Shown in pieces: positions 7,277-16,532 of a DNA stretch of 32,914 nt. The notes below the pieces were generated by a model. The model ran no database searches and had not been told where the DNA came from. It saw nothing but the letters and a program-made list of their open reading frames with translations. The number at the start of each line of letters is the position of its first letter. Position 1 is the stretch's first letter. The position numbers were made by a program, and so were the translations under genes. This stretch comes from Bacillota bacterium (GTDB lineage: Bacteria > Bacillota > Clostridia > Lachnospirales > Lachnospiraceae). The stretch covers positions 1 through 32,914 of the forward strand of contig CABJAN010000030.1 of the NCBI GenBank assembly GCA_902363515.1, read 5' to 3'.

Positions 7277-8614
7277 CTACAATTTTTTCATGAAATTCCT
7301 ATATAAAATACAGCCCACAACTGCTGCTACAAATTCGGCTATTGGGAATGTCACCCAAACACCATAAATCCCCACTATACCAGCCAGTACTGCTGACAGG
7401 GGAATAATAATCAATAACTGGCGCAGCAAAGAAATCACCAGAGACTGCACGCCTTTTCCCAATGCTTCAAAAGCCCCTGAAAGCACACATCCTACGGTAG
7501 AAATCAGAAAGCCTCCTGCAATCATACGCAGCATAGGAATACCGATTCCCATCATCTCTTCATTGGCATTAAATAACTGCATAATCACCTGTGGAAATAC
7601 CATAAACAGCACGGTTCCAACCGCCATAATCGCCCCTGTTACCTCAAGGCTTGACTTTAAAGTTTCCCTCATTCTTTTTCTGTTTCCGGCTCCATAATTA
7701 TAGCTCATAATGGGACGCATCCCCTGAATCACTCCATTGGCAGGCATATATACAAAGGTCTGAATCTTAATATACAGTCCAAAAACAGCAATGGCTGTAG
7801 CCGAAAAAGCAGCCAGTACAGAGTTTAAAGCAGCTACTAAAACAGATGGAAGAGACATCATAATAGCAGAGGGAATTCCTACTGTATAAAGTTTCCACAA
7901 CATGCTTTTTTCAAAGTGGAAGCCCTTCAAATGAATCCGAATGGACGTGCATTTTTTCAGGAAAAATATCATAGAAAGCACAGCTGCAAAAATTTGGGAG
8001 GCCACCGTTGCAATAGCTGCTCCCTGAACTCCCATGGCCGGAATGTTAAACCATCCAAAAATAAAAACAGGGTCTAAAATAATATTAAGTACAGCTCCCA
8101 CTCCCTGAAAAATCATAGGCAGAATCATGCTTCCCGTTGACTGAAACAGTTTTTCTGCATACAAATGATACATACTTCCAATACTAAAGCACAGGACAAT
8201 CTGTGTATACTGGCAGCTCATTTCATAAATCTGAGGATTGGTGGTAAAGTTTCTAAGAAACGGTCCTGTAAGAAAAATCCCCATAAGCACAAATAAAATC
8301 CAGTGAACACCGCTTAACAAAAATCCGTGGGTAGCGGCAGAAGTGACCTCTTTTTCATCCTTTGCGCCAAGCGCTCTGGCCACACAGGAGTTCAACCCAA
8401 TTCCGAAGCCACAGGAAACTGCAATGATCAGATTTTGCAGAGGAAATGCAATGGACACAGCAGTTAGGGCATCTTCACTTATCCTGGCCACGTACATACT
8501 GTCCACAATATTATATAACGCCTGAATCAGCATAGAAATCATAGGCGGCACAGACATGGAAATCAAAAGGGGCATGACCTTTCTGGTTCCCATGATATTT
8601 TCTGTTTTTTCCAT
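7277..8614 (-). CDS. MATE family multidrug efflux transporter
   Basis: Polytopic membrane protein (445 aa, usual MATE length) with about 12 hydrophobic segments and the two-fold MatE repeat. The N-terminal MGTRKVMPLLISMSVPPMIS and ALYNIVDSMYVARISEDALT stretches are typical, and the second half begins after about residue 230 with a related arrangement (GIPSAIMMSLPSVLVAALN). These proteins export cationic drugs or metabolites using Na+ or H+ gradients; the substrate cannot be read from sequence. An AGAGG lies upstream of the ATG. It is transcribed alone, divergently from the MFS gene, from its own promoter. Confidence 0.93.
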   Translation of the reverse strand: MEKTENIMGTRKVMPLLISMSVPPMISMLIQALYNIVDSMYVARISEDALTAVSIAFPLQNLIIAVSCGFGIGLNSCVARALGAKDEKEVTSAATHGFLLSGVHWILFVLMGIFLTGPFLRNFTTNPQIYEMSCQYTQIVLCFSIGSMYHLYAEKLFQSTGSMILPMIFQGVGAVLNIILDPVFIFGWFNIPAMGVQGAAIATVASQIFAAVLSMIFFLKKCTSIRIHLKGFHFEKSMLWKLYTVGIPSAIMMSLPSVLVAALNSVLAAFSATAIAVFGLYIKIQTFVYMPANGVIQGMRPIMSYNYGAGNRKRMRETLKSSLEVTGAIMAVGTVLFMVFPQVIMQLFNANEEMMGIGIPMLRMIAGGFLISTVGCVLSGAFEALGKGVQSLVISLLRQLLIIIPLSAVLAGIVGIYGVWVTFPIAEFVAAVVGCILYRNFMKKL

Positions 8615-8650
8615 TTTTCTTATACCTCTTTTCCATATTTTTCTTTATAA

Positions 8651-8679
8651 AGGATAGCCAGTTGAAAGGAATTTGTCAA
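8651..8679 (-). promoter_or_regulatory. Promoter of the MATE gene
   Basis: On the minus strand a consensus -35 TTGACA (8679-8674), a 17-bp spacer and -10 TATCCT (8656-8651) lie 37 bases before the ATG. The -35 is perfect and the -10 matches at 4 of 6 positions. Confidence 0.7.
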
Positions 8680-8767
8680 TTCATTTTATATGACTTTACA
8701 AACCAGCTTTTTTATCTTAGACTATATAGGATTTTATAAATATTTTCTCCAGGAAGGATGGATATCA

Positions 8768-9952
8768 TTGTTTCAAGACAAAAACCAAAACAAACAATTT
8801 TTGTGCAGTTATGGTGTATTTATTATAAACGGTATGCTGGCCCTGTCCATTGGCTCTCTGCTTCCCTACATCAGAGATTCTCTTGGACTTCAGTATGCCT
8901 TTTGCGGTATGATTGTCAGCCTGCATTCTATCGGAAATCTGATTTCAGGATTTGCCTGCGGTGCATTAGCTGCTGTATGGGGACGAAAAAAGAGCATCTT
9001 ATTTTTTAATTCTTTTTTTGCAATCTCTTACTTACTGATTATTTTATCAGACAATCCTTTTTTGCTGGCTCTGTCCTTTTTCCTCACAGGTATGGCAAGA
9101 GGCGCTACCAGCAACTTCTGCAATACCTCCATCAATGAACTGGCTCCTGGAAAAGCGTCTTTACTCAATGGACTCCATGCCATGTTTGCTATAGGCGCTT
9201 TTTCCTTCCCACTATTTCTATTAGTGCTGACAAACAGCCATGCTTCCAATTGGATTTACGCCTGCTGTTTCATGTTAATTATGGGAATTTTAAGCTGGAT
9301 TTTATATTTTATCATTCCTGCTTCTACAAACTCTGCAAATACAAAAAAAGAAAACTCTTCTTCTGATTTTTCTTTCTTTAAGGAGCCTCTGTTTTATCTT
9401 TGCACGTTAACTCTCTTCTTTTATTTGTGTGCGGAACAAGGTGTTATTGGCTGGATGATTACTTACTTTAAAGACACCGGAATGCTTCCTGAATCTCTTT
9501 CTCAGGTAACTGCCAGTCTGCTTTGGGTCATGATTCTGGTTGGAAGGCTTTTAACTGCATGGCTGTCTACGAAAATAGAAAAAGAATGGCTTTTGCTCAT
9601 TATGAGCATCGGCATGGTTGGATTTTTCCTGATGCTCCTGTTCAGTTCTGCTACGCCATTGATTCTTTTGGGAATCATGGGTTTTGGCTTCAGCATGGCA
9701 GGACTTTATCCCACCACGGTATCTTTTGCAGGAAGCATTATACAGAAGTATACTCTGGCATGGAGTTTCATTTTAACCATCGCCAGTCTGGGGGCTATTA
9801 TCATGCCTTCTATTATTGGTAAAATTGCTGAGACTGCCGGTATTTACTATGGTATGCAATCTATTATTACAGTTGTAATTATTGACTTCTTGTGTGTTGT
9901 TGTACTGGTGTGGTATATACGGAAATTAAGACAAAACAAGATTACTGTATAG
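8768..9952 (+). CDS. MFS transporter
   Basis: Major facilitator superfamily permease with about 12 transmembrane segments. The first is FLCSYGVFIINGMLALSIGSLLPY. The loop between helices 2 and 3 carries VWGRKKSI, the RK-containing part of the MFS signature. A hydrophilic central loop with NTKKENSSS separates the two six-helix halves. It resembles the fucose/glucose permease-like branch, but the substrate is not predictable. The frame is open back to an ATG at 8690, giving 420 aa, but that codon has no well-placed ribosome site. I prefer the TTG at 8768, because AGGAAGG (8751-8757) sits 10 bases before it and the protein then starts just before the first membrane helix (394 aa). It is divergent from the MATE gene. 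Confidence 0.88.
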   Translation: MFQDKNQNKQFLCSYGVFIINGMLALSIGSLLPYIRDSLGLQYAFCGMIVSLHSIGNLISGFACGALAAVWGRKKSILFFNSFFAISYLLIILSDNPFLLALSFFLTGMARGATSNFCNTSINELAPGKASLLNGLHAMFAIGAFSFPLFLLVLTNSHASNWIYACCFMLIMGILSWILYFIIPASTNSANTKKENSSSDFSFFKEPLFYLCTLTLFFYLCAEQGVIGWMITYFKDTGMLPESLSQVTASLLWVMILVGRLLTAWLSTKIEKEWLLLIMSIGMVGFFLMLLFSSATPLILLGIMGFGFSMAGLYPTTVSFAGSIIQKYTLAWSFILTIASLGAIIMPSIIGKIAETAGIYYGMQSIITVVIIDFLCVVVLVWYIRKLRQNKITV

Positions 9953-9959
9953 TTCAAAT

Positions 9960-9981
9960 GGGGCTGTCCATGGACAGCCCC
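9960..9981. terminator. Perfect 22-bp palindrome between convergent genes
   Basis: GGGGCTGTCCA and its exact complement TGGACAGCCCC sit 7 bases after the MFS stop and 25 bases after the end of jetD, which faces it. The position suggests a shared bidirectional terminator. There is no T-run on either side, so intrinsic termination would be weak, and a protein-binding site is possible. Confidence 0.55.
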
Positions 9982-10006
9982 ACAAATGTCTCAGATTTCC
10001 AGGAAA

Positions 10007-11290
10007 TCATTCCAGATAAACTTGCAGCATAGCCTCCTGATAAGCCGCTCGTTTTCGCTTCTGTATCCCTTCTTTAATGCCCTGTAATTCCTGCATATAA
10101 ACATGTTCCAGCTTTTTTATCCGGCTCTCACTCAGTCTTACAGAAGACAGATACTGCTCATACCACTGAACCTCATATTTCCAAAAATCCAGCGCTTCTC
10201 CATATCTTTCTTTCAACCTCTGAGCAATCAAAAGCCCTTCTGGGTCAAAATCTCCCGCATACCAAAACCTATGGTTTTCTTTTAAAAAATCTAGCAAAAG
10301 CAAAGTGGCAAGTCTGGGCTGTCCGCTAACGCAAACTGCTGCACAAGCTGGGTTTCGGCTTGTCAGAACGGAAAACACGGCCGGATTTTCCACCACATAA
10401 ATTTCTTTTTGCTGCGCCCTGATTTCACTGATTCCTCCTAGAGAACGCAGAGTCAGCCGCACAGGCTCCTGTTCTTTCAAAAATCCTTCAATTCCCTCAT
10501 GCATACTCCCATCTTGTTTCCATGCATGCAGACCATAAGCCAGTGTTTCATTAGACAAGTCATCTTTTAGAATCCTTGCCTGGTACAGCAGATGGTTTCT
10601 CTCTTCTGCCGGCGAGATTCCTTTCTCATAACTACCTGGAAACTGAGATTTCAGGAATAAAATCAAAAGTTTTTCTGCTGTTTCTCCGGTATCAAAGTAA
10701 TGAGGATTCCCTGTTGCCTGCGCTGCAAATACTGCCAGAAGCTGTTTCTTCTTTATGTAATGAAGCTGCTCTGAGGCCCTCATAACATTCTCCAGAATCT
10801 TCCTCAACTTCCCAGGATTTTCCCTGTACTGCTGCATCAAAAGCTCATACCCGCTCCCTCGATTCTCTAAGACCTCCTTAAGCCATTTTCCTGCCGGATT
10901 TTCTTCCTGACCTTCCAGAATTTGTTCAAAACAGGCATTTCTTTTCTCTTCTTCTTTCTGCTTTTCTTCTTTCTTCACAGTCAGTTTTTTGCCGAAATAA
11001 GCCCGCAGAAGCGTTTCCCCGGAAATCCCGGAAAACCGGCTTTCACCAAGGCGTTTTTCCAGGAGTTCGGCGGAAACCGTCACAGTTTTGTTCTCTGTGT
11101 AATCCTTTTGCAGAAATCCACCTAACTGCTGCTTTTCTTCCAAGGTAAGCCCTGACAGAACCACTTTTCCACCCATATGTCCAAGGCTTGTATACTTTTC
11201 TCTGAACTTTAGAAAAAGCTTTTCATAAACCGGACGCTGCCTGAAATAGTCCAGACATTCTGCCAACTTTTTCGGTTCCATTTTAGCCAT
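10007..11290 (-). CDS. jetD: Wadjet type II nuclease subunit JetD (TIGR02679/DUF2399)
   Basis: A 427-aa protein, the topoisomerase VI/Toprim-like subunit that cleaves plasmid DNA once the JetABC motor has reeled it in. The C-terminal Toprim fold is recognisable: a glutamate strand YVVENPAVFSVL, then CVSGQPRLATLLLLDFL, then RFWYAGDFDPEGLLIAQRL with the metal-binding D347 and D349 of the DxD. The N-terminal half is helical with a lysine/glutamate-rich stretch near residues 100-120 and corresponds to the DUF3323-like part of TIGR02679 proteins. It starts 3 bases after the jetC stop, so it is the last gene of the operon, which matches the usual type II order. The sequence is full length with no sign of decay. 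Confidence 0.92.
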   Translation of the reverse strand: MAKMEPKKLAECLDYFRQRPVYEKLFLKFREKYTSLGHMGGKVVLSGLTLEEKQQLGGFLQKDYTENKTVTVSAELLEKRLGESRFSGISGETLLRAYFGKKLTVKKEEKQKEEEKRNACFEQILEGQEENPAGKWLKEVLENRGSGYELLMQQYRENPGKLRKILENVMRASEQLHYIKKKQLLAVFAAQATGNPHYFDTGETAEKLLILFLKSQFPGSYEKGISPAEERNHLLYQARILKDDLSNETLAYGLHAWKQDGSMHEGIEGFLKEQEPVRLTLRSLGGISEIRAQQKEIYVVENPAVFSVLTSRNPACAAVCVSGQPRLATLLLLDFLKENHRFWYAGDFDPEGLLIAQRLKERYGEALDFWKYEVQWYEQYLSSVRLSESRIKKLEHVYMQELQGIKEGIQKRKRAAYQEAMLQVYLE

Positions 11291-11293
11291 ATT

Positions 11294-14200
11294 CTATACC
11301 TCTTCTTCTATCTTATCCATCACCATCACCTTCTTTTTTCCATTCCAAAGATAACGGATTACAGATACAAATCTGGCATTTTCCGGGCGAATCAACTGAT
11401 AAATAGCAAGAGCTGGAACAGTATCATAATCCCCCCACAAAATCTGTGAATTAATCATAAAGTTAAACTCAAACTCTACCATAAGACGGAACATGTCCCT
11501 GATATTGGTTTCATCTACACCTGCAAAAGCCTCATCCAAAGAAATCAGTTTAGGTGCATCTGGACGTGCTCCTGTGTATTTTGCAACCACTGCAGAAAAC
11601 AGTGGAACATACATAGCCATGGCCTTTTCTCCTCCACTGAAAGTAAAGAAGACCCGGTCTGTCAGTTCTTTCTTCTTCTCTCCTGTCTTCTGACACTCCA
11701 ACTGGAATTCGAACCACTTCCGGTAATCCAGAACCTCACGCATGGTTGCATGGAAAGACTGCACAGCTCCCATATCCCCTGCGATTTTCCTTGCTTCCTC
11801 AATCTTGGAACGGAAATGCCGGGAGAGCATTTCTATCTCCTCTGTCCGCATGATTTCTGCATCCTTCTGCAATAATTCCACCAAAGCCCTGGTGTCTAAC
11901 TGTTCTTCCTTTTCTGCTCTTTTATTTTTCCAACGCAGGCTCAGCTTCAGTCCGCTGGAGGTCTGCATAGACTCCATAAGTGCATTCATTTTCTCTACCC
12001 AGCGCCTGCTTGCCTGGATTTTTGCACGGATTTTCTTGCTGATGGTGTTGGCCAGAATATCTTCAAACAGCTCCCTGTCCCTTTCATTTAAAATCTTCGC
12101 CAGGGCTTCTGCATCTTCACAGAGCTTTTCCAGCAGCTCTTTAAATTTTACTGCCGTTCCCCTGTATTTTGCCGAAATATCAATCCGCTTTACACTCATG
12201 TCCAGGAAGGAGCTTTCCTCATCCAGTTCTCCGAAAAGAGAGGACAGGGTAATCTGATAATCCAAAAGATATCCCCGGTTCTGGTGATAGGCTTCCTGCA
12301 GACTGCCAAAGACATCACTCTGCTTTTTATTTCCAAAACTGCCCGCAAACCGGCTGCATACCTCCTTAGCCAGTGTCCCCATATCTTCCGTTTCCTGAAA
12401 AGTCTGTTCCACATATCCCAGACGGTATTCCAGTTCAAAAACACGGCAGTATTTCTCTTTTCTCTCCAGAAGTTCTGCCTTTTTCTTCTCATTTTCCTGT
12501 ATTTTTTCCTGCAGCACATCTGCATCTTTTTCCAGTCTGTTCTGCCTTCCCACGCAGCCTTCTCTCTCACCGGGCAGAAGAACCAGACGCTGCATACAGT
12601 AGTCCAGACGCTCCTTGATTTCTTCATAATCCGTAAGCGCCAATTGTTTCCGCACAGAGTCCAGAAAACCTTCCAGTTCCCGGACTTTTAAAAGAATCCT
12701 GTTCAAATCATATCGGATATCATCTAAGTCCAGCTCGATTCCTTCTCTATATTCCCGCTGACTTTCCACATACCGGATTCCGTTCTGGTACTTTCCGTAA
12801 GCCACCTGCAGGTCCGAAAGCAGTTCCTTATATCTGTACAGGGATTCCAATACAGCAGCAAAAAGATCCAACCGTGGGGAGAGGTAACATTTCCCGCATA
12901 ATTCCCTTACTTTGACCCGGATTTCATCTAATTTCTTCCGCTCTTTTTCTGTAAGTGCCTGCTGCTCTCCCACCCGTCTGACTGCAAGTTCCATGCGATA
13001 TTCCCAGTCTGCAAGTTCTTTCGCCGCTGTTTTCAAATCTTCATCCTTGGGAAATTCTGTCCATTCCTTCTGAAGCTGCTCCAGACGTCGCTGGTTTTTC
13101 TCCAGTGCAGCTTTTATCTCTTCCACCTGCTGCTTCGTCTCCTTGCAAAGCCTTTCCAGTTCTTCTATCTTTTCCTTTCGATACTGTTCTCTTGCCCTCA
13201 CGCCAATAAATCTAGCCCTGTATTCCCCTGTGACAGTTCCTTCCAAAACCCCCAGGCGGTAGTTACCCTGTTCGTCAATCCAGGAAGTTCCCTGCTCTGT
13301 CTTTCTGCCAAAACCAATCGAAGACAAAATATTGGAAATGCTCTGGTACAGCAAAATATCATGTTCCCCATTATCCACATCCAACACTTTGTTGAGATTT
13401 TCCTGCACATGAGAAACATCACTGAAAATATACCTGTCGCATACGCCGCTGTCCAGCGCCAACACGCTTTCCCTGTATTCTTCTGAAATAATCAACGCAT
13501 CCAGTACTCCCATCTGCAGCAGAGCTTCTTCCAGCCGGTCTGCATGCTCTGCCTCTAAGTCCTGTCCAAACTCTATGGTTTTATAAAACTGCTGGTATGG
13601 AATGCCTTTTTCTCTTAAAAGACGGCGATTTTCCTGTACACACTCCGGCTGCTGTGGTTCCGGATCTTTCTGATTCTGCCACTCTGCAAGTTCCTCTTCC
13701 AATTCCTGAAGTTTTTGACTTTCTTTTTCCAGATTCTGCTCTAAAAGTAGCCTTTCCCTGGTAAAACTCCTTTCCTTCTCATACAGCTTTGGCTTCGCCA
13801 GTTCCCGTATTTCAGAATAATCTTTTCCCTGCTCATACTCCTGAATCTTTCTGGACATTTCCTGCATGATTTCCGGTACAAGAGAAAGCTCCTGATTTTT
13901 CCGTTCCCAAAGATACACTTGTTCTGTCAGCTCTGCCTTTGTTTCTTGCAACAGGCGCTCATACTGCTGGACTTCCCGTTCTGCTGCATTTCGCTCTTCC
14001 TGGCACACATCCAATTCTTTCAAATATCGGTCATATTTCTCCTGACAGTTTTTCTCCTCTGTCAGACTTTCTTTTCCCGTTTCTACTTTCTCTGTATAAT
14101 CCTTCAAAAGCTGCGTATGAGACCCAAAGGAATAATCCGGGATTTTATCTTCCAGCAGTTCTTTTTTCAAAAATGCAAAGTCGTCAAATGGGATTTCTTC

Positions 14201-15394
14201 CATTTCCTCTTCCATTTCTTCCAAGCAGGTTTCCATCTCTTCCCAGATTACTTCGTTTTTCTCCTGCTCTTTTTTTAACCGTTCTTCTGCTTCCAACAGC
14301 TTATCCTTTTTCTCCTGTTCCTGACGTTCCTTAGTCTTTTGCTCTTCTTCCTTTTCCCTAAGTTCTTCTGCCAGTTTCAGTTCCTGCTCCTTTAACTTTG
14401 CCGCATCACTTTTCGTAAGAGATTCTTTTTCTCCTTTTAAAATCTCTTCCTCCTGCACAAGTTCCTGATACCTCTGTTTTTCTTCTTTTAGGGCAGTTGT
14501 TTTTTGGGTCAGTTCTTCTTTAAATTTTGTCTCTGTACTCTGGCAGGATTCATAAACCTTTACCGCATCTGAAAACAGCAGTGCTTTGTCATACAACACA
14601 ATCTGATTGTACTGGTCATAGACCTTCTCAATCTGCCTGGCTCCACGGATACTCTCGTTTAAGGTATCCAAATTGGTTTTTAGATTATCCATGTTTTCAA
14701 TGGCCTCAGACATAGGCCGCAAATCATCTTCTGACAAGGTCTGCAGCGAAGTACTCAAAATTTCGTTGATAACTGTAGGTTTAAAATCCTTGGAGAGTTT
14801 CGGGGTACGAAGCTGAATCAGCAGTTCCAGAAGTTCCTTATATTCCTCCTGAGTTTCAAATCCAAAGAGCAGACGATTGACACAGGCAGCATATTCGCTT
14901 TGGGTTTCCATGACCTTTCCGCCCTCACCAATTCTGTTTTTCAGCTCTATTTTAGAACAGGTAATTTTGTTTTCCACATCTTTATACAGAAAAATATCCT
15001 GCCCTACCCGTCGGTTATCTGTAATACAAAAATACCAGGATTCCAGCTTTTTATTCTTTCTTGCGCGGATTCCCAGCCCCAAAGTCAGGTATTCTTCGCT
15101 CTCCAAGCGTTTAAATTCCATGTAGAGATAACCAGTTCTTTCCTCCCGCTCATCCCCTTCTTCCAGAAGATAATTTTCCATCTTCCTTGCACGGGAACCG
15201 AAGGGATCCAGGCGCTCCGGACGCATATTTCCATCCAGCAAAAGCGGAATAAAACTCTGCATGGTGACCGATTTTCCAGAACCATTGGCGCCTCTTAACA
15301 ACATGCGCCCTTCCGAAAAATCAAAGGCTTCCTCATCATAGTACCAGAAATCCACCAGTCCCACTTTGTTTATCTGCCACTTCCCACTATTCAT
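11294..15394 (-). CDS. jetC: Wadjet type II SMC-like ATPase JetC (TIGR02680)
   Basis: A 1366-aa SMC/MukB-like ATPase that forms the loop-extruding motor with JetA (kleisin role) and JetB (KITE role). The head is split as expected: Walker A GANGSGKS at residues 35-42 and, at the C-terminus, signature motif FTFSGGEKAMAMYVPLFSA followed by Walker B PKLISLDEAFAGVDE. Between them lie long Glu/Lys-rich coiled coils with a globular middle section around residues 600-740. The SGGEK and DEAF motifs are intact, so the ATPase should be active. The ATG overlaps the end of jetB by 8 bases, with GGAGG just upstream. Length fits TIGR02680 proteins. Confidence 0.95.
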   Translation of the reverse strand: MNSGKWQINKVGLVDFWYYDEEAFDFSEGRMLLRGANGSGKSVTMQSFIPLLLDGNMRPERLDPFGSRARKMENYLLEEGDEREERTGYLYMEFKRLESEEYLTLGLGIRARKNKKLESWYFCITDNRRVGQDIFLYKDVENKITCSKIELKNRIGEGGKVMETQSEYAACVNRLLFGFETQEEYKELLELLIQLRTPKLSKDFKPTVINEILSTSLQTLSEDDLRPMSEAIENMDNLKTNLDTLNESIRGARQIEKVYDQYNQIVLYDKALLFSDAVKVYESCQSTETKFKEELTQKTTALKEEKQRYQELVQEEEILKGEKESLTKSDAAKLKEQELKLAEELREKEEEQKTKERQEQEKKDKLLEAEERLKKEQEKNEVIWEEMETCLEEMEEEMEEIPFDDFAFLKKELLEDKIPDYSFGSHTQLLKDYTEKVETGKESLTEEKNCQEKYDRYLKELDVCQEERNAAEREVQQYERLLQETKAELTEQVYLWERKNQELSLVPEIMQEMSRKIQEYEQGKDYSEIRELAKPKLYEKERSFTRERLLLEQNLEKESQKLQELEEELAEWQNQKDPEPQQPECVQENRRLLREKGIPYQQFYKTIEFGQDLEAEHADRLEEALLQMGVLDALIISEEYRESVLALDSGVCDRYIFSDVSHVQENLNKVLDVDNGEHDILLYQSISNILSSIGFGRKTEQGTSWIDEQGNYRLGVLEGTVTGEYRARFIGVRAREQYRKEKIEELERLCKETKQQVEEIKAALEKNQRRLEQLQKEWTEFPKDEDLKTAAKELADWEYRMELAVRRVGEQQALTEKERKKLDEIRVKVRELCGKCYLSPRLDLFAAVLESLYRYKELLSDLQVAYGKYQNGIRYVESQREYREGIELDLDDIRYDLNRILLKVRELEGFLDSVRKQLALTDYEEIKERLDYCMQRLVLLPGEREGCVGRQNRLEKDADVLQEKIQENEKKKAELLERKEKYCRVFELEYRLGYVEQTFQETEDMGTLAKEVCSRFAGSFGNKKQSDVFGSLQEAYHQNRGYLLDYQITLSSLFGELDEESSFLDMSVKRIDISAKYRGTAVKFKELLEKLCEDAEALAKILNERDRELFEDILANTISKKIRAKIQASRRWVEKMNALMESMQTSSGLKLSLRWKNKRAEKEEQLDTRALVELLQKDAEIMRTEEIEMLSRHFRSKIEEARKIAGDMGAVQSFHATMREVLDYRKWFEFQLECQKTGEKKKELTDRVFFTFSGGEKAMAMYVPLFSAVVAKYTGARPDAPKLISLDEAFAGVDETNIRDMFRLMVEFEFNFMINSQILWGDYDTVPALAIYQLIRPENARFVSVIRYLWNGKKKVMVMDKIEEEV

Positions 15395-16532
15395 CGTTTC
15401 CTCCCTCTTTCCGAAAGTCTTTCGGATATTTTCCTATAAGTTTTCCTGCCACAGGTTTGATACACACATCTCCATAAGCTTGCTCTATCATCATCAGATT
15501 TTCCATATAATCAGAGACTTCCCGATAAAACTCTGCAAAAGTCATTTCCCGGTACGTCTTATTAAAACCAGCACCAAACCGTTCCTTGCATTTCTCTATA
15601 AGTCGCTGAAAATTCTCTTTTGGAATACGGATTTGTTCGTCCAAAGGTACCTCGATTTTCCCTTCCCTGATTTCTTCCTGCAAGAGCTGAAACAAAAGCA
15701 GCACAATATCAGACAACGTATTTTCTTCCGGAAAAGTGCGTCCAAGCCTGCAATTCTCTCCCAAAATCAGAAACGCACTGCTGCTATGTACCTGCAGTTC
15801 ACATTCAAACAGCTCTGATAATTCTCCCTGTATCATATTCCGGTAATTCCGTACATAGGCAAAATCTTCTTCCGTATCTATGTCTTTGTACATGCCCATG
15901 GTCATCAGAAATCTTCGATAAACTCTTTGTCTTCGGACAATTCCCCGATCCTCGTTTAAGTCAATCCACTCTTCTTTTTCAAAGTCTTTTGGTCCTGTAT
16001 ATCCCATAATGTCCTGGGTAAAATTCTTCATAAAATACCGGGAAACACCTGTATTTTCATACAAGACTTCGCTGGTATCATCCTTTGCAAATCCCTCTTC
16101 ACTTCCATCATTTACATCCAGAATACCGCAGGCCACGCAGTATTTCATCACCTTTATCATATGGCGGCGGTAGCGATAAATGGTCCAGTCAATCTGCTCC
16201 TTCTCATACTGACTCTGCACATATTCCGTTAGTTCCGAAAGCACAAACTGCTCCTCTGCTTCTTTATCCTCCAGAAACATGAGAACCAGGCAGAAAAAAA
16301 CATACTCAATAGGGTCACGAAAATCTGAGATTCCCATCCAGTTTTCTGGAGCTGCCGGCAGTTTTTCCACCTTAATCATATATGGATTAATCAGCACCTG
16401 ATACCCAAGCTTTTCTCTTAAAAACTTCTTTTCCTCTCCAGATGCCAGCGCCTCTTTTACTTGATAATACAATTCCCGCTCTCTGGATTTCAGAATCCAT
16501 CTGCGGTTCAGCAACACTTCCAGTACCTTCAT
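15387..16532 (-). CDS. jetB: Wadjet type II subunit JetB (TIGR02678/DUF2398)
   Basis: A 381-aa protein, the KITE-type winged-helix partner that binds the kleisin and SMC head in the JetABC complex. The start (VLLNRRWILKSRERELYYQV) and the following REKLGYQVLINPYMIKVEKLP strand pattern match TIGR02678/DUF2398 proteins. So do the DPIEYVFFCLVLMFLEDK helix and the C-terminal FAEFYREVSDYMENLMMI segment. The ATG overlaps the jetA stop as ATGA, indicating coupled translation, and the 3' end overlaps jetC. Identification relies partly on the conserved gene order DUF2397-DUF2398-SMC-DUF2399. No catalytic motif is expected. Confidence 0.9.
   Translation of the reverse strand: MKVLEVLLNRRWILKSRERELYYQVKEALASGEEKKFLREKLGYQVLINPYMIKVEKLPAAPENWMGISDFRDPIEYVFFCLVLMFLEDKEAEEQFVLSELTEYVQSQYEKEQIDWTIYRYRRHMIKVMKYCVACGILDVNDGSEEGFAKDDTSEVLYENTGVSRYFMKNFTQDIMGYTGPKDFEKEEWIDLNEDRGIVRRQRVYRRFLMTMGMYKDIDTEEDFAYVRNYRNMIQGELSELFECELQVHSSSAFLILGENCRLGRTFPEENTLSDIVLLLFQLLQEEIREGKIEVPLDEQIRIPKENFQRLIEKCKERFGAGFNKTYREMTFAEFYREVSDYMENLMMIEQAYGDVCIKPVAGKLIGKYPKDFRKEGGNDE

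Noticed and set aside
11493..14334. Several plus-strand open frames rich in Ser, Phe and Leu
   Set aside because: They are antisense shadows of the coiled-coil jetC gene and show no family motifs or ribosome sites.
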